Below are positions 33,424 through 42,572 of a stretch of 64,000 bases of DNA, in pieces. The position numbers and the translations under genes are program-made. The stretch spans positions 1 to 64,000 of the forward strand of contig NZ_JBFNEH010000003.1 in NCBI RefSeq assembly GCF_040797425.1, read 5' to 3'. Position 1 is the stretch's first letter. Each line of letters opens with the position of its first letter. Source of the DNA: Symbiobacterium sp040797425 (GTDB lineage: Bacteria; Bacillota; Sulfobacillia; Symbiobacteriales; Symbiobacteriaceae). The notes under the pieces are model-generated. The model saw only the letters and a list, made by a program, of their open reading frames with translations, was not told the DNA's origin and made no database searches.

Positions 33424-34665
33424 TTGTTGCGCTGGAGAATCCTCCCGGCTGTATTGGCCTTGATTGTCCTCAGTGGGTGCATGAGTAAATCTCATGACAC
33501 CTTGGTTGCACCTGCCCCGGTAGAAAAGCCGTATGCGGCTTCACAACCCTCCGTTCCGTCCGAGCCTTCTCCCACAGCCGCAGCCAGGATCGTATCGACG
33601 TTCAGCCTAAACCCGTTGACGGGCTGGGCTGTGATACAGGGAGGTGCGACGTCCACGATTTTATTCACGGAAACGGGGGGGACCACATGGACTGCGTTAT
33701 CTGCACCAGCCTTTAGTGTGGACCGGGTTGCCTTTGCCACCCCCGCCCATGGAGTCGCATCTGGCCGTTCCTGGGACTGCATCAATAGGGGGAGCCAGCG
33801 ACCATGTGCCTTCTCTCTAGCTACCACTTGGGATGGTGGGGCTACGTGGGAGACCACCTGGACTCAGGAGATTACAGCAGATGTTCCCTCACCCACTGTC
33901 TTCACCGTAAACCTGCTCGATGACCAGAACGGATACGCTTGGCGGCAATCGCAAGCACCAGGCGATGGCTCGCTAATGCTGACCCATGATGGCGGGCGGA
34001 GTTGGAAGACACTACCGGAGCCTTCCCCTGATGTCGTCATCGACGGCGCCGTGTTCGTTGACAAGCGTCAAGGTTGGGTGGTGGGCCGCCGCTGTGACGG
34101 TAGCGCCTGCTCATATACGGTGTACCACACGGTGGACGGTGGTAGTACTTGGCGTCAACAGTTGACGGTAGAGTCTCTGATGAGACGCAACAGCAGTGTC
34201 CTCAGGTTTGTTGACGAAGACCACGGCTGGCTTCTGCTGGGGCCAGAAGGCGCCCGTTGCGGAATGCATGGATGTGCAGGTGCACTCTATCGCACCGTTG
34301 ACGGAGGCAAGACGTGGGTGCTTGAAGACTGGATCATGGATGACCACCGACCCGAGGGAGAACGGCATGGTATTCCTATCGATATCCAGTTCAGCAGCCG
34401 GTTGGATGGATGGCTGACTATCGAAGGCACTGCCGCCAGTAAGGGTGGCATAGGCGTCACCCGCGACGGGGGAAAACACTGGGACATCCACTTGCCGGAC
34501 TCGATGCCAACTATCGTCTCAGTTACAGCGCTAGACGCAGAGCATGCCTGGATCGTTGGCGTAGACAAAGTCGGTCAGAGTGTCCTCATTCAAACTGACG
34601 ATTCCGCCACTACCTGGAGGGCAGTGGACGTTGGTGCATCTCAGACCGGCAGTAGTGCCAACTAG
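33424..34665 (+). CDS. BNR/sialidase-repeat (YCF48-like beta-propeller) lipoprotein
   Basis: A 413-aa exported protein. The signal peptide LRWRILPAVLALIVLSG-C ends in a lipobox with Cys19. The rest has at least five BNR/Asp-box-like repeats typical of YCF48/photosystem-stability-factor-like beta propellers: TETGGTTWTA, TWDGGATWET, THDGGRSWKT, TVDGGSTWRQ, TVDGGKTWVL and TRDGGKHWDI. TTG 33424 is chosen because AGGGGGGGGAG lies just upstream. Its GC content and codon use are clearly lower than its neighbours, and it lies between two inverted 35-bp repeats, both suggesting transfer. Ligand and function are unknown. Confidence 0.8.
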   Translation: MLRWRILPAVLALIVLSGCMSKSHDTLVAPAPVEKPYAASQPSVPSEPSPTAAARIVSTFSLNPLTGWAVIQGGATSTILFTETGGTTWTALSAPAFSVDRVAFATPAHGVASGRSWDCINRGSQRPCAFSLATTWDGGATWETTWTQEITADVPSPTVFTVNLLDDQNGYAWRQSQAPGDGSLMLTHDGGRSWKTLPEPSPDVVIDGAVFVDKRQGWVVGRRCDGSACSYTVYHTVDGGSTWRQQLTVESLMRRNSSVLRFVDEDHGWLLLGPEGARCGMHGCAGALYRTVDGGKTWVLEDWIMDDHRPEGERHGIPIDIQFSSRLDGWLTIEGTAASKGGIGVTRDGGKHWDIHLPDSMPTIVSVTALDAEHAWIVGVDKVGQSVLIQTDDSATTWRAVDVGASQTGSSAN

Positions 34666-34800
34666 ACCCAATGATTACATAATCGGGAGTTCGGCCCCAA
34701 GGCCCTTGCACACTCGGGCCGTTGATAGCACGAACACCAGAGCGGATAAACGCCCTGGCACTGCATATTCACTCGGCCGTATTCATTTCGGAGGGCTATG

Positions 34801-34835
34801 TCATCAGCCTGATCCGCACCCCTTCGGGCGCGGAT
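34801..34835 (-). repeat. 35-bp inverted repeat, right copy
   Basis: TCATCAGCCTGATCCGC followed by ACCC-CTTC-GGGCGCGGAT (to 34835) matches the reverse complement of 33126-33160. It lies between the convergent lipoprotein and minus-strand genes and could act as a terminator for both. Confidence 0.75.
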
Positions 34836-34861
34836 GTACTTATGCGGGGGCTGTCCCCGAC

Positions 34862-35746
34862 TCACGGGGTCACCGTCTGCGGCCGGTAGAGGTCCGTGGG
34901 GTCGAAGCGGAGCACGGGGACGTAGGGGTTTCCCGGGATGGGACGGGTCGCCGGGCTTGACCCGGGCAGGCTCGCCACCACCACGGTGGGGCCGGTGAAG
35001 TCCGTGACGGTCGCCAGCGGGCGCGTCACCAGGTACCCCTCCCCGCGCGGCATCGGGGTCACCTCGTCCTCCATGAAGCCGTAGGGCTCACCCGGGACCA
35101 CCTCGAAGAGCGCCCAGCTCAGGACAAAGCCCTCGCTCTCCGCCGCAGAGCGCACGCGCCGGGCGGCCGCCAGCAGCCAGCGGTTGAGCTCGCTCGCGTA
35201 GTCGCGCACGGCTTGGATCCAGTTGTCGTATTCCGCCAGCGGGACGATGCCCACCAGCAAGGTATTGTAATTGACGTCGCGGGCCAGCTGATAGTCCACG
35301 TGAAACAGTTCCTTGCCGCCGGCGCTGAACGTGGCGAACTCGGCGGCCAGCACCGTGCGGGCATCCATGACGGAGCGGACTTCCGCAAGGGACAGCGCAC
35401 CGGACGCGGGCTTGGTCGCAGTGGAGTGCGACGTGTCGTCCGGCGGAGGCGGCAACAGCGTTACGGCCTCGGCCACCGGTGCGGCAGGCTGGTTCGCAGT
35501 CCCGGGTCGAGGCTCGTCGCTCTCAGACGGTTGGGTCGGGCCGACGGAATCTCCATTCTGTCCAGGCTCCTGCGGCTCTGGCTCCTGCTGCTCTACCTGG
35601 AACTGCCCGGGGACGGGCTCGGGAGCCGGGCCATAGGCGGAGGCGGCCACGCCGACGATCAGCCCCAGTGCGAGGGCCGCGGGGCTGGTGGCCAGCAGCA
35701 CCCAGCGGGGCACCCTCCGGCGCGCGGGCGGGTCGGAATAGGTCAT
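34862..35746 (-). CDS. hypothetical membrane-anchored exported protein
   Basis: A 294-aa protein I do not recognise. A basic start (ARRRVPRW) is followed by one membrane helix (about 14-38, VLLATSPAALALGLIVGVAASAY). A proline/glutamate-rich linker (40-110) comes next, then a compact outer domain (about 115-294) with ELFHVDYQLARDVNYNTLLVGIVPLAEYDNWIQAVRDYASELNRWLLAAARRV and VVPGEPYGFMEDEVTPMPRGEGYLVTRPLATVTDF. No cysteine is present. It is divergent from the O-antigen-ligase-like gene and may act with it at the cell surface. Confidence 0.7.
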   Translation of the reverse strand: MTYSDPPARRRVPRWVLLATSPAALALGLIVGVAASAYGPAPEPVPGQFQVEQQEPEPQEPGQNGDSVGPTQPSESDEPRPGTANQPAAPVAEAVTLLPPPPDDTSHSTATKPASGALSLAEVRSVMDARTVLAAEFATFSAGGKELFHVDYQLARDVNYNTLLVGIVPLAEYDNWIQAVRDYASELNRWLLAAARRVRSAAESEGFVLSWALFEVVPGEPYGFMEDEVTPMPRGEGYLVTRPLATVTDFTGPTVVVASLPGSSPATRPIPGNPYVPVLRFDPTDLYRPQTVTP

Positions 35747-35822
35747 GCGCTGGTACAGGGCGCTCCCTCCGTTTCATACAAGGCGCAGGCAGTCGTACCG
35801 CCTGCGGCGAAATCCAATAAAC

Positions 35823-37739
35823 ATGATCAAGCGAGACGTGCTCGGGTTCACGGTTCTGATCGGCCTGGCGCTGGGCGCCTTCTGGGACGGTCTCTACGCG
35901 CCGGGCCAGCAGATGGTGGGCGTGTTGCTGGCCGCCGCCCTGGCGCTCAGGGCGCCCTCCGTGCGGCTTCACGGCAGCGAGTGGCTGGCCCTGCTGCTCC
36001 TGGCCGCGGGGGCAGCGGGGGGACTGGCCGCGCCAGCCGCCGCCGGTGCGGCGGCGCACGGTCCGGTGCTGGTCGCCGGCTGGGCCCTGGCCCTCATCGC
36101 GGGCCGGTCGTTCCGGCCCGGCGAGGCCGAGCCGGCCCTTGCGCGCTTCTGGGCGGCCACAGGTGCCCTCCTCGCTTTCGCCGGCATGCTCCTCATCTCC
36201 TTCACCGCGCCGCACCATTCGGGGAGGCTGGCCTCCTTCGTCGGCTACCCCATCGCCGTGGGCATGGCCGGTCTGCTCGGCCTGGCTGGTGCACTGCCGG
36301 ACCTGGCGGCAGGGCGGCGCTGGGCGCCCGTCCTTGCCCTGGGCTGTGCCCTGGGGCTGCTGCTCTCCGGCTCCCGGGGCGTGTGGGCCGCCTTCGCGCT
36401 CGCGGTGGCGTACTTCTCGTGGGCCGCGTCGGACGTGCTCCGGGGCGCCCTGTCCCGCGCCTGGCCGGCCCTGCTCGCGGCCTTTGCCACCGCGCTCTGG
36501 GCCGCCCCGGCAGTACAGGGGCGGGACGCGCCGCGGCTCTGGCTGGTCCTGTTGCTCGCCCTATTGACGGTTGCAGTGGCGGAACGGTTTCACCACCTGC
36601 GGCCCGTGCGGCTGGCCGTGCTGACGGCGGCCCTGGCGGCGCTTGCCCTCGCCCCGGGCTGGGGCTGGCTCTGGGGCCGTGCGGCCATGCTTCCGCTCAC
36701 CGATACCTCCTCGGCGGAGCGGCTGATTTTCCTGCGGGACGGCCTTGCCCTGGCCGCCGACCTGCCCCGGGGGGCGGGCTACCGCGCCTGGTCGGCGCTG
36801 CATCTGCAGGCGGCCAGTTACCCCTACTACTCCGCCGAGGTCCACTCGTCGCTGCTGGACGCCGCCCTCTCCTTCGGCTGGGCCGGCGCCGCGGCGTTTC
36901 TGCTGCTTTACGCCCGCCTTCTCCTCGGGCTGCGGCGCGGCCGCGCCTGGCCCCCGGCCCGGGTGGCCGTTCTGGGCGGGCTGGGCGCCCTGGTCCTCCA
37001 TGCGCTGGTCGACTGGGAGCTGAGCTACGGCTTCTTCATGTTCCCCCTGTGGTTCGGCTTCGGGTTGCTGGGGGACGGGCCGGTTCTGGCTGCGCCGGCA
37101 GCCGTGGGCGGTCGGGGCTGGGTCTGGCCCCGGTGGCTCACGGCGGCTCTGGCCGGCCTGGCCCTGGCGGGCGCGCTGCTGCTTGGGGCCGCCGACGCGG
37201 CGGTCGACCTGGCCGCCGGGAGCCTGAGCTCCGGCTCGCCGGCAGCTTCCCTGCGCCACGCAGGCGCAGCGGTGGCGCTCGCCCCCTGGAACGACCTCGC
37301 CCACGGCTACCGGGGGGCCGCGCTGGCCCAGTTCGGGCGGGGGGAGGAGGCGCTTGCGGCTCTCGCCCGCGCCCGGGAACTCGGCCCGCGGGAGCCCTGG
37401 TACGCGCGCCTGCAGGCGGAGGAACTGGGCCGGCAGCGGCGCTGGGACGAGGCGGCCGCGGCCTGGCGGGAGTACGTGCGGCTCTGGCCCTGGGAGACCG
37501 AGGCGTACGCGGCGGCGGTCTCCGCCCATCTGGACTACCTGGAGCGCGCCCAGGCGGCCGGCGACACCGCAGCCGCCGCCCGCCTCGCGAAGAGCGGGCT
37601 GGCGGTCCTGGACAGACTGGAGGGGCAGAAGGCGCTGGAGCCGGGCGACGCCCCCCGGAAGGGGCTGGAGGTGGATCGGCCCCTCTTCCGCGAGGCGAGG
37701 CAGGTGTTGGAGCGGTGGGTTGCGAGCGGTGAGTCGTGA
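35823..37739 (+). CDS. O-antigen ligase/polymerase-like membrane protein with C-terminal TPR-like region
   Basis: A 638-aa protein. Residues 1-445 hold about 12 membrane helices with the O-antigen ligase (Wzy_C) pattern, including LLSGSRGVWAAFALAVA and the long outer loop AERLIFLRDGLALAADLPRGAGYRAWSALHLQAASYPYYSAEVHSSLLDAALSFGW, where RGAGxxA and the VHS/H motifs are typical. Residues about 470-638 are soluble and helical (AALAQFGRGEEALAALARARELGPREPWYARLQAEELGRQ), resembling TPR repeats. It probably polymerises or transfers a surface glycan. The ATG at 35823 has no obvious ribosome binding site. Confidence 0.75.
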   Translation: MIKRDVLGFTVLIGLALGAFWDGLYAPGQQMVGVLLAAALALRAPSVRLHGSEWLALLLLAAGAAGGLAAPAAAGAAAHGPVLVAGWALALIAGRSFRPGEAEPALARFWAATGALLAFAGMLLISFTAPHHSGRLASFVGYPIAVGMAGLLGLAGALPDLAAGRRWAPVLALGCALGLLLSGSRGVWAAFALAVAYFSWAASDVLRGALSRAWPALLAAFATALWAAPAVQGRDAPRLWLVLLLALLTVAVAERFHHLRPVRLAVLTAALAALALAPGWGWLWGRAAMLPLTDTSSAERLIFLRDGLALAADLPRGAGYRAWSALHLQAASYPYYSAEVHSSLLDAALSFGWAGAAAFLLLYARLLLGLRRGRAWPPARVAVLGGLGALVLHALVDWELSYGFFMFPLWFGFGLLGDGPVLAAPAAVGGRGWVWPRWLTAALAGLALAGALLLGAADAAVDLAAGSLSSGSPAASLRHAGAAVALAPWNDLAHGYRGAALAQFGRGEEALAALARARELGPREPWYARLQAEELGRQRRWDEAAAAWREYVRLWPWETEAYAAAVSAHLDYLERAQAAGDTAAAARLAKSGLAVLDRLEGQKALEPGDAPRKGLEVDRPLFREARQVLERWVASGES

Positions 37740-37921
37740 GTGGGGCGTGGGCTGTGCCGGCCGCCCGGACGCCGGGGTGGCAGGCGGCTCCGGCCGTTTG
37801 GGGACCGACCGCCGGGCCGGTCCGACGCGTGGCGGGAAGCGAAGTCGGGCAACCTCACTATGGTCCCGGCCACCGGCCCGGGGGGCTGGCGGAGTCCTGC
37901 CGCTTTCTGGCTGAGGCCTTG

Positions 37922-37930
37922 TGGTATACT
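37922..37930 (+). promoter_or_regulatory. extended -10 promoter of the aldo/keto reductase gene
   Basis: TGGTATACT (TG-G-TATACT) is an extended -10 about 45 nt before the gene. No good -35 is present. Confidence 0.6.
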
Positions 37931-37977
37931 GAAGTTGCGACCTCTGGATGAAACCTCTGTGAAAGGTGTGGTGTGCT

Positions 37978-38943
37978 ATGGAGTACCGTCGACTGGGACG
38001 GAGCGGCCTGAAGATCAGCGAGATCTCTCTGGGAAGCTGGCTCACCTACGGCACGCGGGTCGAGGCGGAGGCCGCCAAGGCCTGCATTCGCAAGGCTTAC
38101 GAACTCGGCGTCAACCACTTCGACTGCGCCGTGGTCTACGGCTCCCGGCCGCACGAGGCGGAAGAGGTGGTGGGCGAGGCCCTGCGCGAGTTCCCCCGCC
38201 ACACCTATACCGTGACATCCAAGGTGTTCTGGAAGGTGGGTCCATCCACCTATGACCAGGGGCTGTCGCGGAAGCACATCATCGAGCGGGTCGAGATGAG
38301 CCTGAAGGCGATGAAGCTCGACTATATCGACATCTACTACGCCCACCGTTACGACCCGCAGACCGACCTGGAGGAGACCCTGCGGGCCTTCGACGACCTG
38401 GTCGCCCAGGGCAAGATCCTCTACTACGGCTTCTCCCAGTGGACCCCGGCCCAGGTGGAGAACATGATGGCCATCGTGGACAAGCGGAACCTCCGCCGCC
38501 CGGTGGCGAGCCAGCCGGTCTACAACATGCTGGACCGGTACATCGAGAACGAGATCATGCCCATCTGCCAGCGTGAAGGCATCGGGCAGATTGTCTTCTC
38601 GCCGCTGGCGCAGGGCGTCCTCACCGGCAAGTACTTGCCGGGCATGACGCTGCGGGAGGGCTGCCGGGGTGCCGTCCCAAAGGTGGGGCAGTTCGTGAAG
38701 CGCTACCTGAGCGACGAGGAGATGCTGGAGCGCATCCAGAAGCTGCGCCCCATCGCCGAGCGGAACGGCCTCACCATGGCCCAGCTCGCCCTGGCCTGGG
38801 TGCTCAGGCGGCCCGAGGTGACCTCCGCCCTCATCGGCGCCTCCCGGCCCGAGCAGGTGGAGGAGAACGTCAAGGCTTCCGGCGTGAAGCTTTCCGAAGA
38901 GGACCTGAAGGAGATCGACGAGGTGCTGGGCCAGGCGCAGTAG
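37978..38943 (+). CDS. aldo/keto reductase (Kv-beta-like)
   Basis: NADPH-dependent oxidoreductase with a TIM-barrel fold, 321 aa. It starts MEYRRLGRSGLKISEISLGSWLTYG. The catalytic tetrad is visible: Asp (NHFDCA), Tyr (VVYGS), Lys (VTSKVFW) and His (IYYAHRYDP). FSPLAQGVLTGKYLPG and IGASRPEQVEENVKA are typical of the Kv-channel-beta/YghZ group. The substrate is unknown. GAAAGGTG precedes the ATG at 37978. A GTPase gene follows on the same strand. Confidence 0.9.
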   Translation: MEYRRLGRSGLKISEISLGSWLTYGTRVEAEAAKACIRKAYELGVNHFDCAVVYGSRPHEAEEVVGEALREFPRHTYTVTSKVFWKVGPSTYDQGLSRKHIIERVEMSLKAMKLDYIDIYYAHRYDPQTDLEETLRAFDDLVAQGKILYYGFSQWTPAQVENMMAIVDKRNLRRPVASQPVYNMLDRYIENEIMPICQREGIGQIVFSPLAQGVLTGKYLPGMTLREGCRGAVPKVGQFVKRYLSDEEMLERIQKLRPIAERNGLTMAQLALAWVLRRPEVTSALIGASRPEQVEENVKASGVKLSEEDLKEIDEVLGQAQ

Positions 38944-38983
38944 CCTGGCCCCTCTCGTGACTTCGCTGTGAAGGAGGCCCCTG

Positions 38984-40207
38984 ATGGAAGAGATCGACCG
39001 CGAGCGGCTGAGGGAAGTCCTGGAGTTCATCCGCAGCCACGTGCCGCAGATGGTGCTGAAGCACCTGGAGCCGGAGCTGGCCGCGATCGAGGGCTACATC
39101 GTGAACGCCCGGCCGCCCCGCATTGCGCTGGTGGGGCGGCGAGGGTCGGGCAAGTCGAGCCTGGTCAACGCCATCTTCGGCGAGCCCCGGGCCGAGACAG
39201 GCGCCGTGCTGGCCACCACGCCCGCGGGCACCTGGTACCAGTACGAGGGACCTGCAGGGGCGCTGGAGGTGCTGGACACCCGTGGCCTGGGCGAGGGCGA
39301 ACGCCCGGCGGGGGCATCGGAGGACGATGCCGTCGCCGCCAGTCTGAAGGCGGTGCGCGACCGTTGCCCCGACGCGATCCTCTTCGTCATCAAGGCCTCC
39401 GACGTGGACGTTTGGATCCAGGAGGACCTGGCCCAGGTCAAGGCCCTGCGCGACGCCATCGCCCGCCGGCACGGAATTGTGCCGCCGGTGATCGGCGTCC
39501 TCACGCAAGTGGACCTCCTCAGCCCGGCCGACGTGTCCGAGCCGCCCTACGATGACCCGGAAAAGCAGGCCAACATCGCCCTGGCCCGGGAGAAGCTGTC
39601 CGAGCGGATGGCCCGGGTGCTGGACGAGCCGGTGCGGGTCTTCGCCACCTCCGCCTATATGCGCTACCGCGACGGCGTGCTGGTGGTGGACCGCCGTTGG
39701 CAGATCGACGAGTTGGTGGACTACCTGGTGGAGCAGCTGCCCGACGAGGCGCAGCTCACCATGGGCCGGGTGGCGGGAATCCGGTCGGCGCAGGCCAAGA
39801 TCGCCGGTGCGCTGATCCAGTCCACCGCCTCGGCCGCCTCCGCCGTCGCCGCCACGCCGCTTCCCCTGGCGGACATGCCGATCCTTACGGCCATGCAGGT
39901 GCTGATGGTGACCGGCATCGCCTACCTGGCGGGGCGGCGGCTCTCCCGGGAGGCGGCCCTGGAGTTCATGGCTGCTCTGGGCCTGAACGTCGGCGCGGGC
40001 TTCGCCCTGCGGGAGGTTGCCCGGGGCCTCTCCAAGTGGCTGCTGCCCGGCGGTGGGTCACTCATCTCCGCCGGCGTGGCCTACTGGGGCACCTACGCTC
40101 TGGGGCAGGCGGCGGTGGCCTACTACATCGAGAACCAGCCCATCGAGGCTGCCCGGAAGCTGCTGGAGCAGGGCCGGGAGAAGGCGAGAACCTTAAGAAA
40201 GCCGTAA
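38984..40207 (+). CDS. Era/dynamin-like GTPase with C-terminal DUF697-type membrane domain
   Basis: A 407-aa protein. The G domain has G1 GRRGSGKSS (51-59), a threonine-rich switch (TTPAGTWYQYE), G3 LDTRGLG near 104 and a G4 variant TQVDLL near 170. The second half (about 255-400) has small hydrophobic helices (ASAASAVAATPLPLADMPILTAMQVLMVTGIAYLAGRRLS, ALGLNVGAGFALREVARGLSKWLLPG) as in DUF697 proteins. It is likely a membrane-associated GTPase of unknown role. AAGGAGG precedes the ATG. A putative response-regulator box overlaps its stop codon. Confidence 0.82.
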   Translation: MEEIDRERLREVLEFIRSHVPQMVLKHLEPELAAIEGYIVNARPPRIALVGRRGSGKSSLVNAIFGEPRAETGAVLATTPAGTWYQYEGPAGALEVLDTRGLGEGERPAGASEDDAVAASLKAVRDRCPDAILFVIKASDVDVWIQEDLAQVKALRDAIARRHGIVPPVIGVLTQVDLLSPADVSEPPYDDPEKQANIALAREKLSERMARVLDEPVRVFATSAYMRYRDGVLVVDRRWQIDELVDYLVEQLPDEAQLTMGRVAGIRSAQAKIAGALIQSTASAASAVAATPLPLADMPILTAMQVLMVTGIAYLAGRRLSREAALEFMAALGLNVGAGFALREVARGLSKWLLPGGGSLISAGVAYWGTYALGQAAVAYYIENQPIEAARKLLEQGREKARTLRKP

Positions 40208-40208
40208 G
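40192..40208 (+). promoter_or_regulatory. putative response-regulator box (copy 1)
   Basis: CTTAAGAAAGCCGTAAG lies at the very end of the GTPase gene, 170 bp upstream of the response regulator. The same 17-mer with one change occurs at 42936, upstream of the M23 peptidase gene. TAAG half-sites spaced about 11 nt apart fit binding by an OmpR-type dimer. Confidence 0.55.
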
Positions 40209-40376
40209 ATTTGGCCAGAGACGGCCGAAAGAAACACACGGTAATGTGGAGAGCGAGCCCGGGGAAGCGGAACCGGACGGGCGGCGGACCCGGCCCGCTG
40301 GTGCCCGCGACCCAGGGCACCCCAGGACGGCAGAGGCAGAAAGGGCCGGTGGCCCTGGCGGCCGGAGGGAGCGAGG

Positions 40377-41072
40377 ATGGCGGAACCGCTGATTCTGGTG
40401 GTGGACGATGAGCAGGCGATCACGGACCTGATCGAGATTCACCTGCTGAGTGAGGGCTATAGGGTGCGCAAGGCCGCAAGTGGGGCCGAAGCCCTGCGGA
40501 TCGTGCGGGAGGAGCACCCCGACCTGGTGATCCTGGACATCATGATGCCGGGCATGGATGGCCTCGAGGTCTGCCGGGAGATCCGGCGGGAGCGCAACGT
40601 GCCGATTCTGATGCTCAGCGCCAAGTCGGAGGACGTGGACAAAATCCTGGGCCTGAAGATCGGCGCTGACGACTACCTCACCAAGCCCTTCAACCCGTTG
40701 GAGCTGATGGCCCGGGTGAAGGCGCAGCTGCGCCGCTACCTCACGCTGAATCCCGCTTCGGCCCGTCAGCCGGACGTGATCACGGTGGGCGGCGTGGAGA
40801 TCGACCGGGCGGGTCGCTCCGTGACGAAGGACGGGCGGGAGGTGGACCTCACGCCCACCGAGTTCGAGATCCTCCTGCTGCTGGCATCGCACCCCGGACG
40901 GGTCTTCAGTTCGGAGGAGATCTTCGAACGGGTCTGGAAGGAACGGTACTTCCAGTCCAACAACACGGTGATGGTCCACATCCGCCGGCTGAGGGAGAAG
41001 GTGGAGGACGACCCCAGTCACCCCACGCTGATCAAGACCGTCTGGGGGGTCGGTTACAAAATTGAGAACTAA
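40377..41072 (+). CDS. OmpR/PhoB-family response regulator
   Basis: A 231-aa transcription factor. The receiver domain has VDDEQ, the phosphorylated Asp54 (LVILDIMMPGMDG), Ser/Thr in MLSAKS and Lys in LTKPFNP. The winged-helix DNA-binding domain has LTPTEFEILLLLASHPGRVFSSEEIFERVW and NNTVMVHIRRLREKVEDD...IKTVWGVGYKI. It resembles VanR-type regulators. The start follows GGAGGGAGCGAGG. The kinase gene overlaps its end by 11 nt. Confidence 0.93.
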   Translation: MAEPLILVVDDEQAITDLIEIHLLSEGYRVRKAASGAEALRIVREEHPDLVILDIMMPGMDGLEVCREIRRERNVPILMLSAKSEDVDKILGLKIGADDYLTKPFNPLELMARVKAQLRRYLTLNPASARQPDVITVGGVEIDRAGRSVTKDGREVDLTPTEFEILLLLASHPGRVFSSEEIFERVWKERYFQSNNTVMVHIRRLREKVEDDPSHPTLIKTVWGVGYKIEN

Positions 41073-42195
41073 GGCTGCGCTGAGCCTGCGCTGGCAGCTC
41101 ATCCTTACGTTCGCTGCCAGCGGCCTGCTGGCCGCCGCCTCCACTCTCGCGCTGCTGGCCATCGCGGTGGCGGTGGGCAACACGTTCCGACCGGTCGAGG
41201 CCCTGCTGACCTTCCTGGCCAGAACGGTCGGGACCTGGCCCGTGATGCTGGCCACCGGTGTCGTACTGCTCTTCATCTGGTACGTCGTGCTCAGCCAGCC
41301 GCTGGTCCGCTATATCGAGGCCATGAGCCGGGCGATGCAGGAAGTGGCGCACGGCAACTACGACGTCGCGCTCCCTTACCGGCAGCCCGACGAACTGGGC
41401 GTCCTGGGGCAGAACCTGACGGCCATGGCGCGGCAGGTGAAATCGGCGATCGAAGGGGAGCGGCGGGCGAATCAGGCCCGCTACGAGCTGATCACCGCCG
41501 TCTCGCACGACCTGAGGACCCCTCTGACGTCGGTGCTCGGATACCTGCAGCTCATCGACGAGGACCGGTATCGGGACGAGGTGGAGCTGCGCTACTACGT
41601 CGACATGGCCTATGAAAAAGCGAAGCAGCTGAAGCGGCTGATCGACCAGCTCTTCGAGTTCACCCGCACCAGCCACGGGGGCATCGTGCTGCGGCCGGTG
41701 GCCATCAACCCGGCGGAACTCCTGGAGCAGGTGGCGGAGGAGTTCGTCCCCGCCCTGCGCGCCGCGGGGATGGAGTACCGCCTGAAGCTACCCCCCGACC
41801 GGGTGACCATCACCGCAGACCCCGACCTGCTGGTGCGGGCGCTGGAGAACCTCATCTCCAACGCCATCCGCTACGGAAAGGAGGGCAAGGTGGTCGAGCT
41901 CGAGCTGGAGGTGCGGGAGGCTGAGCGGGCGGTGCTCATGCGGGTTGCGAACCGCGGCAACCCGATCCCGGTGCACCTGCTCGACCGCATCTTCGACAGT
42001 TTCTACCGGGGCGAGACCTCCCGGTCCCGCCAGACCGGCGGCGCCGGCCTTGGACTGGCCATCGTGAAGAACATCGTCACGCTCCACGGCGGCAGCGTGC
42101 GGGCGATCAACGAGACCGAGCGCACCGTGTTCGAGATCCGGCTGCCCATGGGCGCCCACGCGGGATACCAGGCGCTCCCCGGATCGGCGGGGTGA
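41062..42195 (+). CDS. membrane sensor histidine kinase (VanS-like)
   Basis: The 377-aa partner of the preceding regulator. Two membrane helices (about 12-38 and 58-80) with almost no outer loop between them suggest sensing within the membrane. They are followed by a HAMP-like linker, the phosphoacceptor His149 in ITAVSHDLRTPLTSVLGYLQ, and an ATPase domain with ENLISNAIRYG, DRIFDSFYRGE and GGAGLGLAIVKNI. TTG 41062 lies inside the regulator's 3' end, so translation is coupled. The architecture matches VanS/PhoR-like kinases that sense envelope stress. Confidence 0.9.
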   Translation: MRTKAALSLRWQLILTFAASGLLAAASTLALLAIAVAVGNTFRPVEALLTFLARTVGTWPVMLATGVVLLFIWYVVLSQPLVRYIEAMSRAMQEVAHGNYDVALPYRQPDELGVLGQNLTAMARQVKSAIEGERRANQARYELITAVSHDLRTPLTSVLGYLQLIDEDRYRDEVELRYYVDMAYEKAKQLKRLIDQLFEFTRTSHGGIVLRPVAINPAELLEQVAEEFVPALRAAGMEYRLKLPPDRVTITADPDLLVRALENLISNAIRYGKEGKVVELELEVREAERAVLMRVANRGNPIPVHLLDRIFDSFYRGETSRSRQTGGAGLGLAIVKNIVTLHGGSVRAINETERTVFEIRLPMGAHAGYQALPGSAG

Positions 42196-42512
42196 TCGAC
42201 GAACGTCTCTGGCCCGGGCGAGGCCGCACGCTGCAACGCTCGCAGCGTCCCCGGTCTGGGGCGTCGGAATGTGACACGTCCCCCGGTCGGGTGCGCCAGA
42301 GCGCGGAGGACAGCGCCCAGGCCAGGAGAGATGGGACGGCGTGGGCGGATGCCCCCGAGTGCGATGCGATATGGCAACCCACATCGAGACGAGGTCGTTG
42401 CGGCCGGGTTTCTGTGGCGGCGTCCACGGAAGCCCGGCTGCCGTGTCGGGGCTCCGTTCCGCCGTGGCCGAGGCGTCGTGCGCCCCGACGCCCATTCTGC
42501 GCGCCGGCAGTG

Positions 42513-42561
42513 AGACGCCTTCCCTCCGAGTTGGGTTCGGAGGGGGGGTAGGAAGGCGTCT
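42513..42561 (+). terminator. long two-part hairpin, possible terminator of the two-component operon
   Basis: AGACGCCTTCC (42513-42523) pairs perfectly with GGAAGGCGTCT (42551-42561). Inside, CCCTCCGA pairs with TCGGAGGG. TTCGG follows. Confidence 0.5.
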
Positions 42562-42572
42562 TCGGAGATAGA

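Noticed and set aside
35213..37732. An 839-codon open frame overlapping the O-antigen-ligase-like gene in another frame
   Set aside because: It has Arg/Gly/Pro-rich, unstructured composition typical of GC-rich shadow frames and covers two real genes.
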